Below, piece after piece: positions 26,798 to 40,507 of a stretch of 64,000 nt of DNA. The position numbers were made by a program, and so were the translations under genes. Location: NCBI RefSeq assembly GCF_900114375.1, contig NZ_FOSV01000004.1:1-64000 (forward strand). The letters run 5' to 3'. The notes below the pieces were generated by a model. That model ran no database searches, was not told the origin of the DNA, and saw only the letters and a program-made list of their open reading frames with translations. Source of the DNA: Methylorubrum salsuginis. GTDB taxonomy: Bacteria; Pseudomonadota; Alphaproteobacteria; Rhizobiales; Beijerinckiaceae. Position 1 is the first letter of the stretch. Every line of letters starts with the position of its first letter.

Positions 26798-27754
26798 TCA
26801 GCGTCGGGCGAGCCCGTCCCGCACCGCCTTGGCGTTGCGCCGGAGCGCCGGCCAGATCCAGGCGCCGGAGGCAAGGAAAAGACCGGCCGACATCGGCTTC
26901 AGATCGACGGCGAGGCGCTCGGCGAGGCCGGGATTCTTCAGAGGCACCGGCGGCGCGTCGGTCTTGCGGTAGACCACCGTGGTGTCCTCGCGCCAGTACT
27001 CGGTATGCGGCACGAGGCCGGCGCGGCGGGCCAAGAGATCGAAGGTCTCGCGGACGTAGCCGTGGACGTGGGCGAAGTGGAAGCGCTCGTGCGGCGGCTT
27101 GCCGGTGGCGGCCATGTTGGGCACCGCCGCGTAGAGCACGCCGTCGGGCTTCAGCCAGCGGGCCAGCCGCTCCACCGTCTCGGCCGGGTTGCGCAGGTGC
27201 TCCAGCACGTGGTGCGTCGAGATCACGTCGAAATGCCCGGCCGGGAAGGTCTCGGGATTCTCGGCCTCGTCCAGCACCGTGACGCCGTGATGGTCGCGGG
27301 CATAATTGGCGTAGTCGCGCCCCGGCTCGACGCCGGTCACGTCGCATCCGCGCTTTCGCGCTTCGGCCAGGAACTCGCCCGAGCCCGAGCCGAAATCGAG
27401 CAGCCGCGCGCCGGGCTTGAGCTTGGGCGCGAGCAGGTCGGCGCGGAAGGTCGCCTCGCGGGCCGAGCGGTTGAGGTGGTGGCGCGGCGGGCCGCCGGCG
27501 AAGGCGAGTTGGTAATCGGCCCGGTAGGCGGTGGCGTAGTACTCGGCCAACTCGTCCGGCGTCGGCATCGGATCTGTGCGGATCAGGCCGCACTGGGTGC
27601 AGGCGATGGAGCGCAGGGTCTTGAGCCGCCGGTCGGTCTCGGCGACGGTGAGCGCCTCGCGCGATCCGCACAGATTGCACCCCGTCGGCGCGCCCTTGTA
27701 CGGGTAGCCGGTGAACGGCACGAAATGCTGCAGGAAGTAGCGGGGGGACGGCAT
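26798..27754 (-). CDS. Class I SAM-dependent methyltransferase with N-terminal zinc-ribbon
   Basis: A 318-residue protein. The N-terminus has two Cys pairs (CNLCGS and CTQCG about 25 residues apart), a probable zinc ribbon seen in C-methyltransferases acting on sugars or lipids. A Methyltransf_23-type domain follows with LLDFGSGSGEFLAEA (SAM site), VEPGRDYANYAR and the HHVLEHLRNP segment. C-terminal residues 280-318 are hydrophobic and basic. The substrate cannot be told from the sequence. It precedes the nucleotidase gene on the same strand with about 40 bases between them. Confidence 0.85.
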   Translation of the reverse strand: MPSPRYFLQHFVPFTGYPYKGAPTGCNLCGSREALTVAETDRRLKTLRSIACTQCGLIRTDPMPTPDELAEYYATAYRADYQLAFAGGPPRHHLNRSAREATFRADLLAPKLKPGARLLDFGSGSGEFLAEARKRGCDVTGVEPGRDYANYARDHHGVTVLDEAENPETFPAGHFDVISTHHVLEHLRNPAETVERLARWLKPDGVLYAAVPNMAATGKPPHERFHFAHVHGYVRETFDLLARRAGLVPHTEYWREDTTVVYRKTDAPPVPLKNPGLAERLAVDLKPMSAGLFLASGAWIWPALRRNAKAVRDGLARR

Positions 27755-27958
27755 GTCGCGCTGGCCTCCGAGGCGATTTCGGGCGAAGGGTTCGCCACAC
27801 TCTTCGTCGCACTGCGCCCCAAGACACGGAGTGAGACTCTTGGTCTTGGACGGCCGCCTGCTCTAGATCGAACGACGGGACCGCACAACCTGATCGCCTT
27901 GAGGCCGGAACGACGGCCCTGCGTCGAGGGAGGCGGCCTGCCCGTGACCGGAAGCCCG

Positions 27959-29029
27959 ATGAACGAACGCGTCGAACCCCAGGCCCTGATGCGCGAACCT
28001 GTCCGCGTCGCCCCGACCACCCTGCCGCCCGACCATCCGGCGGTGCGGACCGGCCGCGTCGGCGTGCTGCTGATGAATCTCGGCACGCCCGAGGGCACGA
28101 GCTACTGGCCGATGCGCCGGTACCTGAAGGAATTCCTCTCCGACCGCCGGGTCATCGAGGTGCCGCGCCTGATCTGGTGGCCGCTTCTCAACCTCATCAT
28201 CCTGACGAAGCGCCCCGGGCCGAAGGGGCGCGACTACGACAGCATCTGGAACAAGGACCGCGACGAGGGCCCGCTCAAGACCATCACCCGCGGCCAGTGC
28301 GAGAAGCTGCAGGCCGCGATGGGCGACACCGTGCTGGTCGATTGGGCGATGCGCTACGGCAAGCCCGAGGTGAGCGTCCGCATCCAGGCGCTGCTCGACG
28401 AGGGCTGCGACCGCATCCTGCTCGTGCCGCTCTATCCGCAATATGCTGCGGCGACCTCGGCCACCGCCTGCGACCAGGCCTTCAAGGCGCTGATGCAGAT
28501 GCGCTGGCAGCCGACCGTGCGGGTCTCGCCGCCCTACCACGATGATCCGGTCTACATCCAAGCTATGGCGGATTCGATCCGCGAGGGGCTGGCGAAGCTG
28601 GATTTCGAGCCGGAGGTGATCCTCACCTCGTTCCACGGCGTGCCCAAGAGCTACCTGCTCAAGGGCGACCCCTACCATTGCCAGTGCCTCAAGACCGGCC
28701 GCCTGATCCGCGAGGCCATGGGCTACAGCCCCGAGCGGATGCGGGTGACCTTCCAGTCGCGCTTCGGCAACGAGGAATGGCTCAAGCCCTATACCGACGA
28801 GACCGTGCAGGCGCTGGCCAAGTCCGGCGTGAAGCGCATGGCGATCGTCGCGCCCGGCTTCACCGCCGACTGCCTGGAGACGCTGGAGGAGCTCGACGGC
28901 GAGAACCGCCACTATTTCGAGGAGAACGGCGGCGAGCACTACGCCTTCATCCCCTGCCTCAACGATTCCGACCTCGGCATGCGCGTGATCGAGCATGTGG
29001 TGCGGCGGGAATTGCAGGGCTGGATCTGA
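27959..29029 (+). CDS. hemH: Ferrochelatase HemH
   Basis: HemH inserts Fe(II) into protoporphyrin IX, the last step of heme b synthesis. The 356-residue protein has GVLLMNLGTPE at the start, YPQYAAATSAT, LTSFHGVPKSYL (catalytic His), GDPYHCQC, VTFQSRFGNEEWLKPYT and APGFTADCLETLEE. ATG 27959 is chosen with GGAAG just upstream; GTG 27944, after a GAGGGAGG, is a possible alternative. A glyoxalase-fold gene follows after four bases. Confidence 0.95.
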   Translation: MNERVEPQALMREPVRVAPTTLPPDHPAVRTGRVGVLLMNLGTPEGTSYWPMRRYLKEFLSDRRVIEVPRLIWWPLLNLIILTKRPGPKGRDYDSIWNKDRDEGPLKTITRGQCEKLQAAMGDTVLVDWAMRYGKPEVSVRIQALLDEGCDRILLVPLYPQYAAATSATACDQAFKALMQMRWQPTVRVSPPYHDDPVYIQAMADSIREGLAKLDFEPEVILTSFHGVPKSYLLKGDPYHCQCLKTGRLIREAMGYSPERMRVTFQSRFGNEEWLKPYTDETVQALAKSGVKRMAIVAPGFTADCLETLEELDGENRHYFEENGGEHYAFIPCLNDSDLGMRVIEHVVRRELQGWI

Positions 29030-29033
29030 CCCG

Positions 29034-29405
29034 ATGACGCCGCGCTCCGGCCTCGTCGTGATCCTGCCCTGCCGGGATCTCGATGGATCGGAGCGCTTCT
29101 ATGCCCGCCTCGGCTTCTCCCGCGATCCCGGCCAGGAGGCGTGGCAGGACGGCTACCGCATGCTGAGCCGACCCGACGGGGCGCGCCTGCATCTGCGGCA
29201 GGCGGAGGACGGCTGGCTCGTCCCTGAGCGCAACCCCTTCGGTCTCTATCTCTATGCCGAGGACGTGGAGGCGCTGGCCGCCGCCCTCTCCGCGGAGATC
29301 GTCGGCGGCGAAGGGCCGGAACCAACTTCCTGGGGAATGCTGGAATTCGCGGTGTCCGATCCGGACGGCGCGCTGGTACGGGTCGGCCGGACGCTGCGGA
29401 GCTGA
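29034..29405 (+). CDS. Glyoxalase/bleomycin-resistance fold protein
   Basis: A 123-residue vicinal-oxygen-chelate protein with the paired beta-alpha-beta-beta-beta units: PCRDLDGSERFYARLGF at the start and LEFAVSDPDGALVRVGR at the end. Metal ligands are not clearly conserved, so the activity (glyoxalase, dioxygenase or antibiotic binding) cannot be assigned. It starts four bases after the hemH stop and is likely cotranscribed. Confidence 0.83.
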   Translation: MTPRSGLVVILPCRDLDGSERFYARLGFSRDPGQEAWQDGYRMLSRPDGARLHLRQAEDGWLVPERNPFGLYLYAEDVEALAAALSAEIVGGEGPEPTSWGMLEFAVSDPDGALVRVGRTLRS

Positions 29406-29624
29406 AGCCGGCGTCCGGGCCTGCCGTAAAACCGCCCGTTCCATGCCCTGACTTCGCCTTGCGCCCCCCCGGAGCCCATGCTAGGCGACAGCCGCGCCGC
29501 GGGGAGACCCTTCAGGGCCTTCCGTGCCCGGCGCCATTCCAATCCCCACGGTCTTCAAGCCTCTGCCGTCACGGGCGGACGCAGGCTGAAGAGAGCGGCG
29601 GGCAAGGACAAGAGAGAGCGACGG

Positions 29625-30194
29625 GTGGCGCAGAACGGTTCCGAGGGTCCCCTGGTGGCAGGCGTTGCCGGTCGCTACGCTTTGGCCCTGTACGAGCTGG
29701 CCCGCGACGAGCGGCAGGTCGATGACGTGGCTCAGAACCTGGATGCGTTCGACGCGCTCTATCGCGAGAGCGCGGACCTTCGCCGTCTCGTGAAGAGCCC
29801 GGCCTTCTCGGCGCAGGAGCAGACGGCCGCCATCGGCGCCCTGCTCGCCAAGGCCGGCATCACGGGGCTGGCCGCCAACTTCATCAAGCTGTCGGCCGCC
29901 AACCGCCGCCTGTTCGCCCTGCCGGACATGATCCGCGCCTTCCGCGAGAAGGTGCGCGAGGCCAAGGGCATCGTCCGCGCCGAGGTCCGCGTGGCGGAGA
30001 AGCCCTCCGACGCGATCATCGAAGAGATCAAGGCTTCGCTGCGCGAGGTCGCCAAGACCGAGGTCGAGATCGACCTGCACGTCGATCCCTCCCTCATCGG
30101 CGGCATCGTCGTGAAGATGGGCTCGCGCATGGTCGACGCCTCGCTGCGGACCAAGCTCAACAACATCCGCCTCGCCATGCGGGAAGCCCGCTGA
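29625..30194 (+). CDS. atpH: ATP synthase F1 delta subunit
   Basis: The delta subunit holds the F1 head to the peripheral stalk. The 189-residue product shows VAGRYALALYELARDE, the central LSAANRRLFALPDMIRAF and the C-terminal DPSLIGGIVVKMGSRMVDASLRTKLNNIR motif. The GTG at 29625 is chosen because the sequence before it has non-coding character. It is the first gene of atpHAGDC; as usual in alphaproteobacteria the F0 genes are not in the same cluster. Confidence 0.93.
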   Translation: MAQNGSEGPLVAGVAGRYALALYELARDERQVDDVAQNLDAFDALYRESADLRRLVKSPAFSAQEQTAAIGALLAKAGITGLAANFIKLSAANRRLFALPDMIRAFREKVREAKGIVRAEVRVAEKPSDAIIEEIKASLREVAKTEVEIDLHVDPSLIGGIVVKMGSRMVDASLRTKLNNIRLAMREAR

Positions 30195-30259
30195 GGCGTG
30201 ACGCCTCGCGACCGACCGTAACCGACGAAACAGACACCCGACCTTAAAGAGGCCCGACG

Positions 30260-31792
<1,533 letters not shown>

Positions 31793-31805
31793 ACCTCTCG
31801 AACGA

Positions 31806-31837
31806 CCCGATCCCTTCCGCGTGAGGAAGGGATCGGG
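31806..31837 (+). repeat. Hairpin in the atpA-atpG spacer
   Basis: The 13-base arms CCCGATCCCTTCC and GGAAGGGATCGGG are perfectly complementary around a six-base loop. They start 13 bases after the atpA stop. A second, weaker CTCCTCC/GGAGGAG pairing lies downstream at about 31890. Without a U-tract this is more likely an mRNA stability or processing element than a terminator. Confidence 0.65.
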
Positions 31838-31938
31838 GATCGCGGTTCGCAAGGGCCGCGCTCCGGACGAACCCCCTCTCCGGCTCCTCCCCAGACACGG
31901 GAGGAGAGGCCCTCCCGAACGGACCCGGACGCCCCTCG

Positions 31939-34316
<2,378 letters not shown>

Positions 34317-34393
34317 GCCGCGGACGACGCTTCCCCCCGGCGCGCGGGGCAGACGTCCCGCGCGCCGCTCAACCTCTCGCGGACACCTGACGC

Positions 34394-34795
34394 ATGGCCA
34401 CCTTCCATTTCGATTTCGTCGGCCCCGAGCGGACGCTGTATTCCGGTGAGGTCGAGGCGGTGCAGCTGCCCGGCACCGAGGGCGAGATGACCGTGCTGCC
34501 GGGCCATGCCCCGGTGCTGACCTCGCTGAAGGTCGGCGTCATCACCGTCACCGAGAAGGCCGGCAACGGCAAGCGCATCTACGTCCAGGGCGGCTTTGCC
34601 GATATCGGCCCCAAATCCGTGACCGTGCTGGCCGAGCGCGCCGCGCCGATCGAGGAGGTCAACCCCGCCATGATCGACAAGGAGATCGAGGCGGCCGAGA
34701 TGGCCCGCGACGCCACCCAGGATCCCGCCAAGCGCGAGGCCATCAACAGCCAGATCGTTCAGCTGCGCGAAGCCAAGCACACGCTCAGCCTCTGA
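34394..34795 (+). CDS. atpC: ATP synthase F1 epsilon subunit
   Basis: A 133-residue epsilon subunit that couples rotation and can inhibit ATP hydrolysis. It shows MATFHFDFVGPERTLYSGEV, the LPGTEGEMTVLPGHAPVLT block and VQGGFADIGPKSVTVLAE. The C-terminal helical hairpin is present but lacks the long regulatory helix seen in Bacillus. A terminator follows 28 bases after the stop. Confidence 0.95.
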   Translation: MATFHFDFVGPERTLYSGEVEAVQLPGTEGEMTVLPGHAPVLTSLKVGVITVTEKAGNGKRIYVQGGFADIGPKSVTVLAERAAPIEEVNPAMIDKEIEAAEMARDATQDPAKREAINSQIVQLREAKHTLSL

Positions 34796-34822
34796 GCTTT
34801 TTGAGATTTTTCGGTTTTACGA

Positions 34823-34856
34823 GAAGGGCGTCGGGTCACCGGCGCCCTTCTTCGTT
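34823..34856 (+). terminator. Terminator of the atpHAGDC operon
   Basis: The stem GAAGGGCG/CGCCCTTC with a 12-base loop is followed by TTCGTTT. It lies between atpC and the convergent cca. Confidence 0.75.
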
Positions 34857-34950
34857 TCCGCGGCTGCATCGCGGCGTCCCTTCCCCCTGGAGGAAGGAAA
34901 GCCGCCGGTTGAGGCGTTCAGGATGGGGCGGTGGCTTCACCCGCCCCCGC

Positions 34951-36213
34951 CTAACCCTCCTGGCAAGACGGGGGAGACAGCGCGGCGAGCGCGTGGGCGA
35001 TGAGCCGATCCTTGACGGCCGCATCGCTCGGGCAGCCCTCCGCGAGCCACAGAGCCCGCGCCGCGCGCAGGGCCCGCCCGACGTCCGGCCCCGGCGGCAC
35101 GCCGCGGGCCACGAGGTCGGCGCCGGCCACCGGCAGGACCGGGCGCGTGCCCGACCGCACCATCCGATCCAGCGCGGCCCGAGCCTCGTCCGTCACGAGG
35201 GGACGCGGCTCGCCGTCGAGGATGCGCAGCACGGTGCGCAGCAGCGCGGGGCCGTAATCGGCCGCCAGCGCCGGCGTCTCGGCGGCGTCGAGGCCGGGGC
35301 GGCCGTGCAGGTGGGCGAGCGCGTCGGCATAGGCGGTCAGATGGGCGTGCTCGGCCTTGGACAGGCGCAGGCTCTCCTGCAGCCGGTCGGCATCCTCGCG
35401 GGTCAGCACGCAGAGCGCACCGAGCCTCGTGATCGCCTCCGTCTCCGGCGCCGCGCGGGCGAGGCGGCCGCGTTCGGCGACGCCGCCGGTGATGCGGGAG
35501 AGAAGGCCGGTCTCGCTCAAGGTCGCGACGGCTTCCACCGCGCGGGGCGTCAGCAGGAGCTTCAAGAACTCCGCCCGCACCCGCTCGCGCGAGAGCCGAA
35601 ACAGGCCGTCGCGGGCCGCCACCGCCGCAGCCAACCCCTCCGGGTCCGGCTCGCCCCGCCCATAGCGCGCGTGAAATCGGAAGAAGCGCAGGATGCGGAG
35701 AACATCCTCGCGGATACGGGTGGCGGCTTCGCCGATGAAGCGCACGCGGCCGGCCGCGAGATCGGCCACGCCGCCGGTGGTGTCGTGAAGCGTGCCGTCG
35801 GCCGAGAGCGACAGAGCGTTGATGGTGAAGTCGCGCCGCTCGGCATCCCGTGCGAAGTCGCGGCCGAACCGGACCACGGCATGGCGCCCGTCGGTCTCGA
35901 CATCCTCGCGCAGCGTCGTCACCTCGTGGGGCTCGCCGTCCACCACGAGGGTCACGGTGCCGTGCTCGATCCCCGTCGGCACCGCCTTGAGGCCGGCGGC
36001 GCGGGCGCGCGCGATCACGGCCTCCGGCAGGTGCGTGGTGGCGAGATCGAGGTCGCTGGCGGTCCGCCCGAGCAGCGCATCGCGCACGCAGCCGCCGACG
36101 AGGCGGGTTTCCTCGGCGGGAGCGTCGAGGGCCGCGAGGCAGGCGCGCACGCCCGCGCGGGCCAGAAGGCGCGCCGGGCCGTCGGCGTCGAGGCCGGGGG
36201 GCCGTTCCGTCAC
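34951..36213 (-). CDS. cca: CCA tRNA nucleotidyltransferase / poly(A) polymerase family protein
   Basis: This enzyme adds or repairs the 3' CCA of tRNAs; in bacteria the same family also includes poly(A) polymerases. The 420-residue product has the nucleotidyltransferase signature LVGGCVRDALLG followed by SDLDLAT (metal-binding D-x-D), RFGRDFARDAERRDFTINAL and the RNA-binding EDVLRILRFFRF block. The GTG at 36213 overlaps the DUF6111 stop (GTGA). It cannot be separated from poly(A) polymerase with certainty by eye; the alphaproteobacterial context favours CCA addition. Confidence 0.88.
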   Translation of the reverse strand: MTERPPGLDADGPARLLARAGVRACLAALDAPAEETRLVGGCVRDALLGRTASDLDLATTHLPEAVIARARAAGLKAVPTGIEHGTVTLVVDGEPHEVTTLREDVETDGRHAVVRFGRDFARDAERRDFTINALSLSADGTLHDTTGGVADLAAGRVRFIGEAATRIREDVLRILRFFRFHARYGRGEPDPEGLAAAVAARDGLFRLSRERVRAEFLKLLLTPRAVEAVATLSETGLLSRITGGVAERGRLARAAPETEAITRLGALCVLTREDADRLQESLRLSKAEHAHLTAYADALAHLHGRPGLDAAETPALAADYGPALLRTVLRILDGEPRPLVTDEARAALDRMVRSGTRPVLPVAGADLVARGVPPGPDVGRALRAARALWLAEGCPSDAAVKDRLIAHALAALSPPSCQEG

Positions 36214-36467
36214 CGGAAGTGCCCCGGCACCAAGCGCCCGTTCTCGTAGCGCGGCGGCACGTAGCCCTCGGCGTGGCGCTCGCCGGTCAGCCCGGTCATC
36301 ACCAGCGAGACCACCACGACGAACAGCCCGGCCAGCACGAGGCGCGTCCATTGCGGCTTCCACTCTGCCCCGTCGAGGGGCGAGCGGCGCGCCAGCAGCA
36401 GCCAGCCGGCGAACAGGATGAAGGGCAGCGAGAACAGGGCGATCTGTTCGAAGACGAGGCGCAGCAT
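36210..36467 (-). CDS. DUF6111-type small membrane protein
   Basis: An 85-residue protein with two transmembrane helices (about residues 6-26 and 44-62) and a short polar tail ending PGHFR. The composition and its position directly before cca match the DUF6111 family of alphaproteobacteria. Its stop overlaps the cca start. Function unknown. Confidence 0.75.
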   Translation of the reverse strand: MLRLVFEQIALFSLPFILFAGWLLLARRSPLDGAEWKPQWTRLVLAGLFVVVVSLVMTGLTGERHAEGYVPPRYENGRLVPGHFR

Positions 36468-36576
36468 TGTTTCGGATTTTCGCGGAGCCGGGTTTCGGAG
36501 TGCCTCACAAAACTCCCGTTCACCGCCGGTGTTTTCGTCGGGGGCGACAGCGCGGCGGGCGTTCTATGAGAGACAC

Positions 36577-37281
36577 TCAGGCGTAGAGTCGCTCGTAGAG
36601 GTTATGCACGATCCCCGCCGTGACGCCCCAGATCAGGTGCTCGCCGTGCGGGATGGCGTAGAAGTAACGCGTCCGGCCCTGCCACGCCCGCGAACGGACG
36701 AGATGCCGCGCCGGGTCCATCAGGAACTGGAGCGGCACCTCGAAGGCGAGGTCCACCTCGTCACGGTTGAGGGCGAGGATCGCGTCGTCCGCCACGAGGC
36801 CGACCACCGGCACCACGAGGAAGCCGGTCGCCGAGAGATAGGGATCGAGATAGCCGAGCGGACGCACGGAATCGCCCGTGAGGCCGATCTCCTCGCGGGC
36901 CTCGCGGAGCGCGGTGTCGATGGGCGAGACGTCGCCGGGATCGACCTTGCCGCCGGGGAAGGCGATCTGGCCCGAATGGTCGCGCAGATGCGCCGCCCGC
37001 CGGGTCAGCAGCACGCTCATGCCGTCGGGGCGCTCGATCACCGGCACCAGCACCGCGGCGTCGCGATGGGGCGCGGCGGGCGCGGTGGCCACGCCACCGG
37101 GATCGAGGTCGTGGTCGCCGCGCGGGTTCGCGAGCGGCACGCCGGGGCCGGGCGGCACGCGCGACAGGCCGACCTCGGCCCGCGCCAGGAAGCCGGGACG
37201 GCGGAAATCGGCGGGATTGACCGGCTCGCGCCCGCCCGGCGGCGCGGTCGCGGGGTCGGCCGCCCCCTCGGGCAGCTTCAT
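36577..37281 (-). CDS. CoA pyrophosphatase-type Nudix hydrolase
   Basis: A 234-residue Nudix protein. The Nudix box reads GGKVDPGDVSPIDTALREAR then EEIGL, with the G-x5-D variant common in CoA pyrophosphatases of the YeaB/NudL group. The upstream LTRRAAHLRDHSGQIAFPGG segment is also typical of that group. It probably hydrolyses CoA or acyl-CoA to 3',5'-ADP and 4'-phosphopantetheine derivatives. The ATG at 37281 overlaps the DUF1285 stop (ATGA). Confidence 0.87.
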   Translation of the reverse strand: MKLPEGAADPATAPPGGREPVNPADFRRPGFLARAEVGLSRVPPGPGVPLANPRGDHDLDPGGVATAPAAPHRDAAVLVPVIERPDGMSVLLTRRAAHLRDHSGQIAFPGGKVDPGDVSPIDTALREAREEIGLTGDSVRPLGYLDPYLSATGFLVVPVVGLVADDAILALNRDEVDLAFEVPLQFLMDPARHLVRSRAWQGRTRYFYAIPHGEHLIWGVTAGIVHNLYERLYA

Positions 37282-37871
37282 GCGGCGGCCTCGGCCGGGG
37301 CGATGCGGTGGAAGGCGCCCCCGGCCCACAGGCCGAGCCAGCTCTCACCGTCGAGGCTCCGCTCCTCGGCCAGATCGACCAGATCGTAGGTGAGCGCCCG
37401 ACTGACCAGGGCCGTCAGCCCGCCGCGCACGCGCACATAAGGTTTGAGGCCGTCGGCCGTGTCCTCGAACCGCAGGGGGTGCTCGGCATCGACGGAGACG
37501 AGGTCGTCGACATTGGTGCGCAACGCGATGCGGCGCCCCTCGCCCTCGCCCTCCACCGCCATCTCGACCGCGGTGAAATGCGCATCCTCGACCGCGATCC
37601 GCACCTTCTCGACCGGCGTCACCAGCACGGTCGAGCCGTCGGGCTCGCGCCGCAGGATCGAGGCGAACAGCTTGACGAGTTTTGGCCGGCGGATCGGCGA
37701 GCCGTTGTGGAACCATGTCCCGTCCGCCGCGATGCGGATGTCGATGTCCCCACAATGCTCCGGATTCCACCGCTCCACCGGCGGCGGCCCGCGCGTGCCG
37801 AGATCGCCGAGGGCGGCGCTCAGGCGGGCGAGGGCGGGATCGGGGGCCGGATCCGGGGCATCTTGGCTCAT
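37278..37871 (-). CDS. DUF1285 domain protein
   Basis: A 197-residue soluble protein with the DUF1285 pattern: ERWNPEHCGDIDIRIAADG at the start, TWFHNGSPIRRPKLVKLFAS, then VRIAVEDAHFTAVEM. The function of the family is unknown; a small-molecule-binding fold has been suggested for it. It is translationally coupled to the Nudix gene, an arrangement common in this group, which hints at a link to nucleotide or CoA metabolism. Confidence 0.85.
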   Translation of the reverse strand: MSQDAPDPAPDPALARLSAALGDLGTRGPPPVERWNPEHCGDIDIRIAADGTWFHNGSPIRRPKLVKLFASILRREPDGSTVLVTPVEKVRIAVEDAHFTAVEMAVEGEGEGRRIALRTNVDDLVSVDAEHPLRFEDTADGLKPYVRVRGGLTALVSRALTYDLVDLAEERSLDGESWLGLWAGGAFHRIAPAEAAA

Positions 37872-37915
37872 GGGAGCGAATATATGGCAGGCCGCGCCCC
37901 GCAGGGAGGCGGCCC

Positions 37916-38341
37916 TCAGCCCGGCTTCTTCTTCAGCACCTTCCAGATGCCGGTGACGGCGACGAGCGCCCGCCCGCCGCTCGTCAGCGTGCCGCGCACG
38001 AACACCAGCGACGCGGTCTTTCGCACGATCTCGGGCGTCACCTCGATCAGATCGCCGATCCTGGCGGCATCCACGAACTGGCTCGACATCTCGATGGTGA
38101 CGCAGGGGGCGTCGTCGGCGGTCTCGCGCACCACGATGCTGAGCGCCCGGTCGGCGAAGGTCAGCAGCGCGCCGCCGTGGACGATGCCCACCAGATTGCC
38201 GTGCCGCTCGTCCGTCCGGAACGCGAAGTCGCGCCGCCCCTCGACGGTGCGGTGATGCACCGGGCCGATATGGGCGATGAAGCCCGGATCGGTGAAAGCC
38301 TCCCAGCCGGCGGGAAACGCCGCTTGCTCCGCGTCGGTCAT
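37916..38341 (-). CDS. PaaI-type hotdog thioesterase
   Basis: A 141-residue hotdog-fold protein. The segment NLVGIVHGGALLTFADRALS carries the typical H-G-G active-site loop of PaaI-like acyl-CoA thioesterases, and VTIEMSSQFVDAARIGDLIEV forms the following strands. The substrate is unknown. It lies 45 bases before DUF1285 on the same strand and diverges from the MoxR operon. Confidence 0.87.
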   Translation of the reverse strand: MTDAEQAAFPAGWEAFTDPGFIAHIGPVHHRTVEGRRDFAFRTDERHGNLVGIVHGGALLTFADRALSIVVRETADDAPCVTIEMSSQFVDAARIGDLIEVTPEIVRKTASLVFVRGTLTSGGRALVAVTGIWKVLKKKPG

Positions 38342-38555
38342 GAAAGGTCCGTCTCCGCGCCAGAAGTGCGAACGGGCCGACCGCGGATGCACGATGTCGC
38401 GGGCGGCCTGCCCTGTCGTCGTGAGGGGCCCATATAGCGCCCATCCGTCGCGCGGCAGCGCCGCGCTTGCGTTCGGTGCGCGTTCGGCGCCAGACTTGCA
38501 GCTCATCCTGGGCGTTCGGCACTGCGCGCCGCCCGGCATTCGGAGATTCGACCGC

Positions 38556-39566
<1,011 letters not shown>

Positions 39567-39579
39567 CGGGACCGACCCG

Positions 39580-40494
39580 ATGGCCTCCGCCCGGCTCGTC
39601 GAGGCCGACAGCCGCCGCCCGGGGCGGCCCGAGACCGGCAGCGCCCTCGACCTCGCCGGGCGGATGCCCCGCATCGTTCTCGAATCGCGCCGCGTCTCCG
39701 GCACGCTGGCGCATGGCCTGCACGGCCGCCGCCGGGCCGGGCCGGGCGAGAGCTTCTGGCAGTTCCGGCCCTTCGTGAACGGCGAGGCGGCGGCGCGCAT
39801 CGACTGGCGCCGCTCGGCCCGCGACGACCGGCTCTACGTGCGCGAGCGCGAATGGGAGGCCGCCCACAACATCTGGATCTGGATCGACCGCTCCGCCTCC
39901 ATGGGCTTCGCCTCCGATCTCGCCCAGACCTCGAAGGTCGAGCGTGCCCTGGTGCTGGGGCTGGCGCTCGCCGACACCTTCGTGGATGGCGGCGAGCGAG
40001 TCGGGCTGCTCGGGCTTACCCGGTCGTCAGCCGCCCGCGGCATCGTCGAGACGCTGGCGCAATCGCTCGTCAACGACCGCGCCGGGCTGAGCCAGGACCT
40101 GCCGCCCCCGGCGACCCCCGGCCGCTTCGACGAGACCGTGCTGATCAGCGACTTCCTCACCCCGCTCGATTCCGTGCGCGCCTCGGTGCAGGCGATCTCG
40201 ACGCGCGGCACCCACGGCCATCTCGTGATGGTGGTCGATCCGGTCGAAGAAACCTTCCCCTTCACGGGCCAAGCCGTGCTGCACGACCCGCAAGGCAACA
40301 CCAGCCTCGACATCGGCGAGGCCGGCGCCTGGGGCGAGGCCTATCGCCAGCGCATCGCCGCCCACCGCGACGGGCTCGCCGAGATCGCCCAGCAGGCGGG
40401 CTGGACGCTGACCATCCACCGCACCGACCGGCCCGCGACCGAGGCGGCGCTCCGCGTCCTCACCCTCGTCGCCGCCGCGCGCGGGCTCGGCTGA
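39580..40494 (+). CDS. DUF58 (vWA-like) protein of the MoxR operon
   Basis: A 304-residue DUF58 protein. The family motif YVREREWEAAHNIWIWIDRS followed by ASMGF contains the D-x-S-x-S metal-binding (MIDAS) residues. It has no membrane segment, so it is probably the cytoplasmic partner of MoxR. It starts 13 bases after the moxR-like gene. Confidence 0.9.
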   Translation: MASARLVEADSRRPGRPETGSALDLAGRMPRIVLESRRVSGTLAHGLHGRRRAGPGESFWQFRPFVNGEAAARIDWRRSARDDRLYVREREWEAAHNIWIWIDRSASMGFASDLAQTSKVERALVLGLALADTFVDGGERVGLLGLTRSSAARGIVETLAQSLVNDRAGLSQDLPPPATPGRFDETVLISDFLTPLDSVRASVQAISTRGTHGHLVMVVDPVEETFPFTGQAVLHDPQGNTSLDIGEAGAWGEAYRQRIAAHRDGLAEIAQQAGWTLTIHRTDRPATEAALRVLTLVAAARGLG

Positions 40495-40507
40495 AAGGCA
40501 ACGGTCC

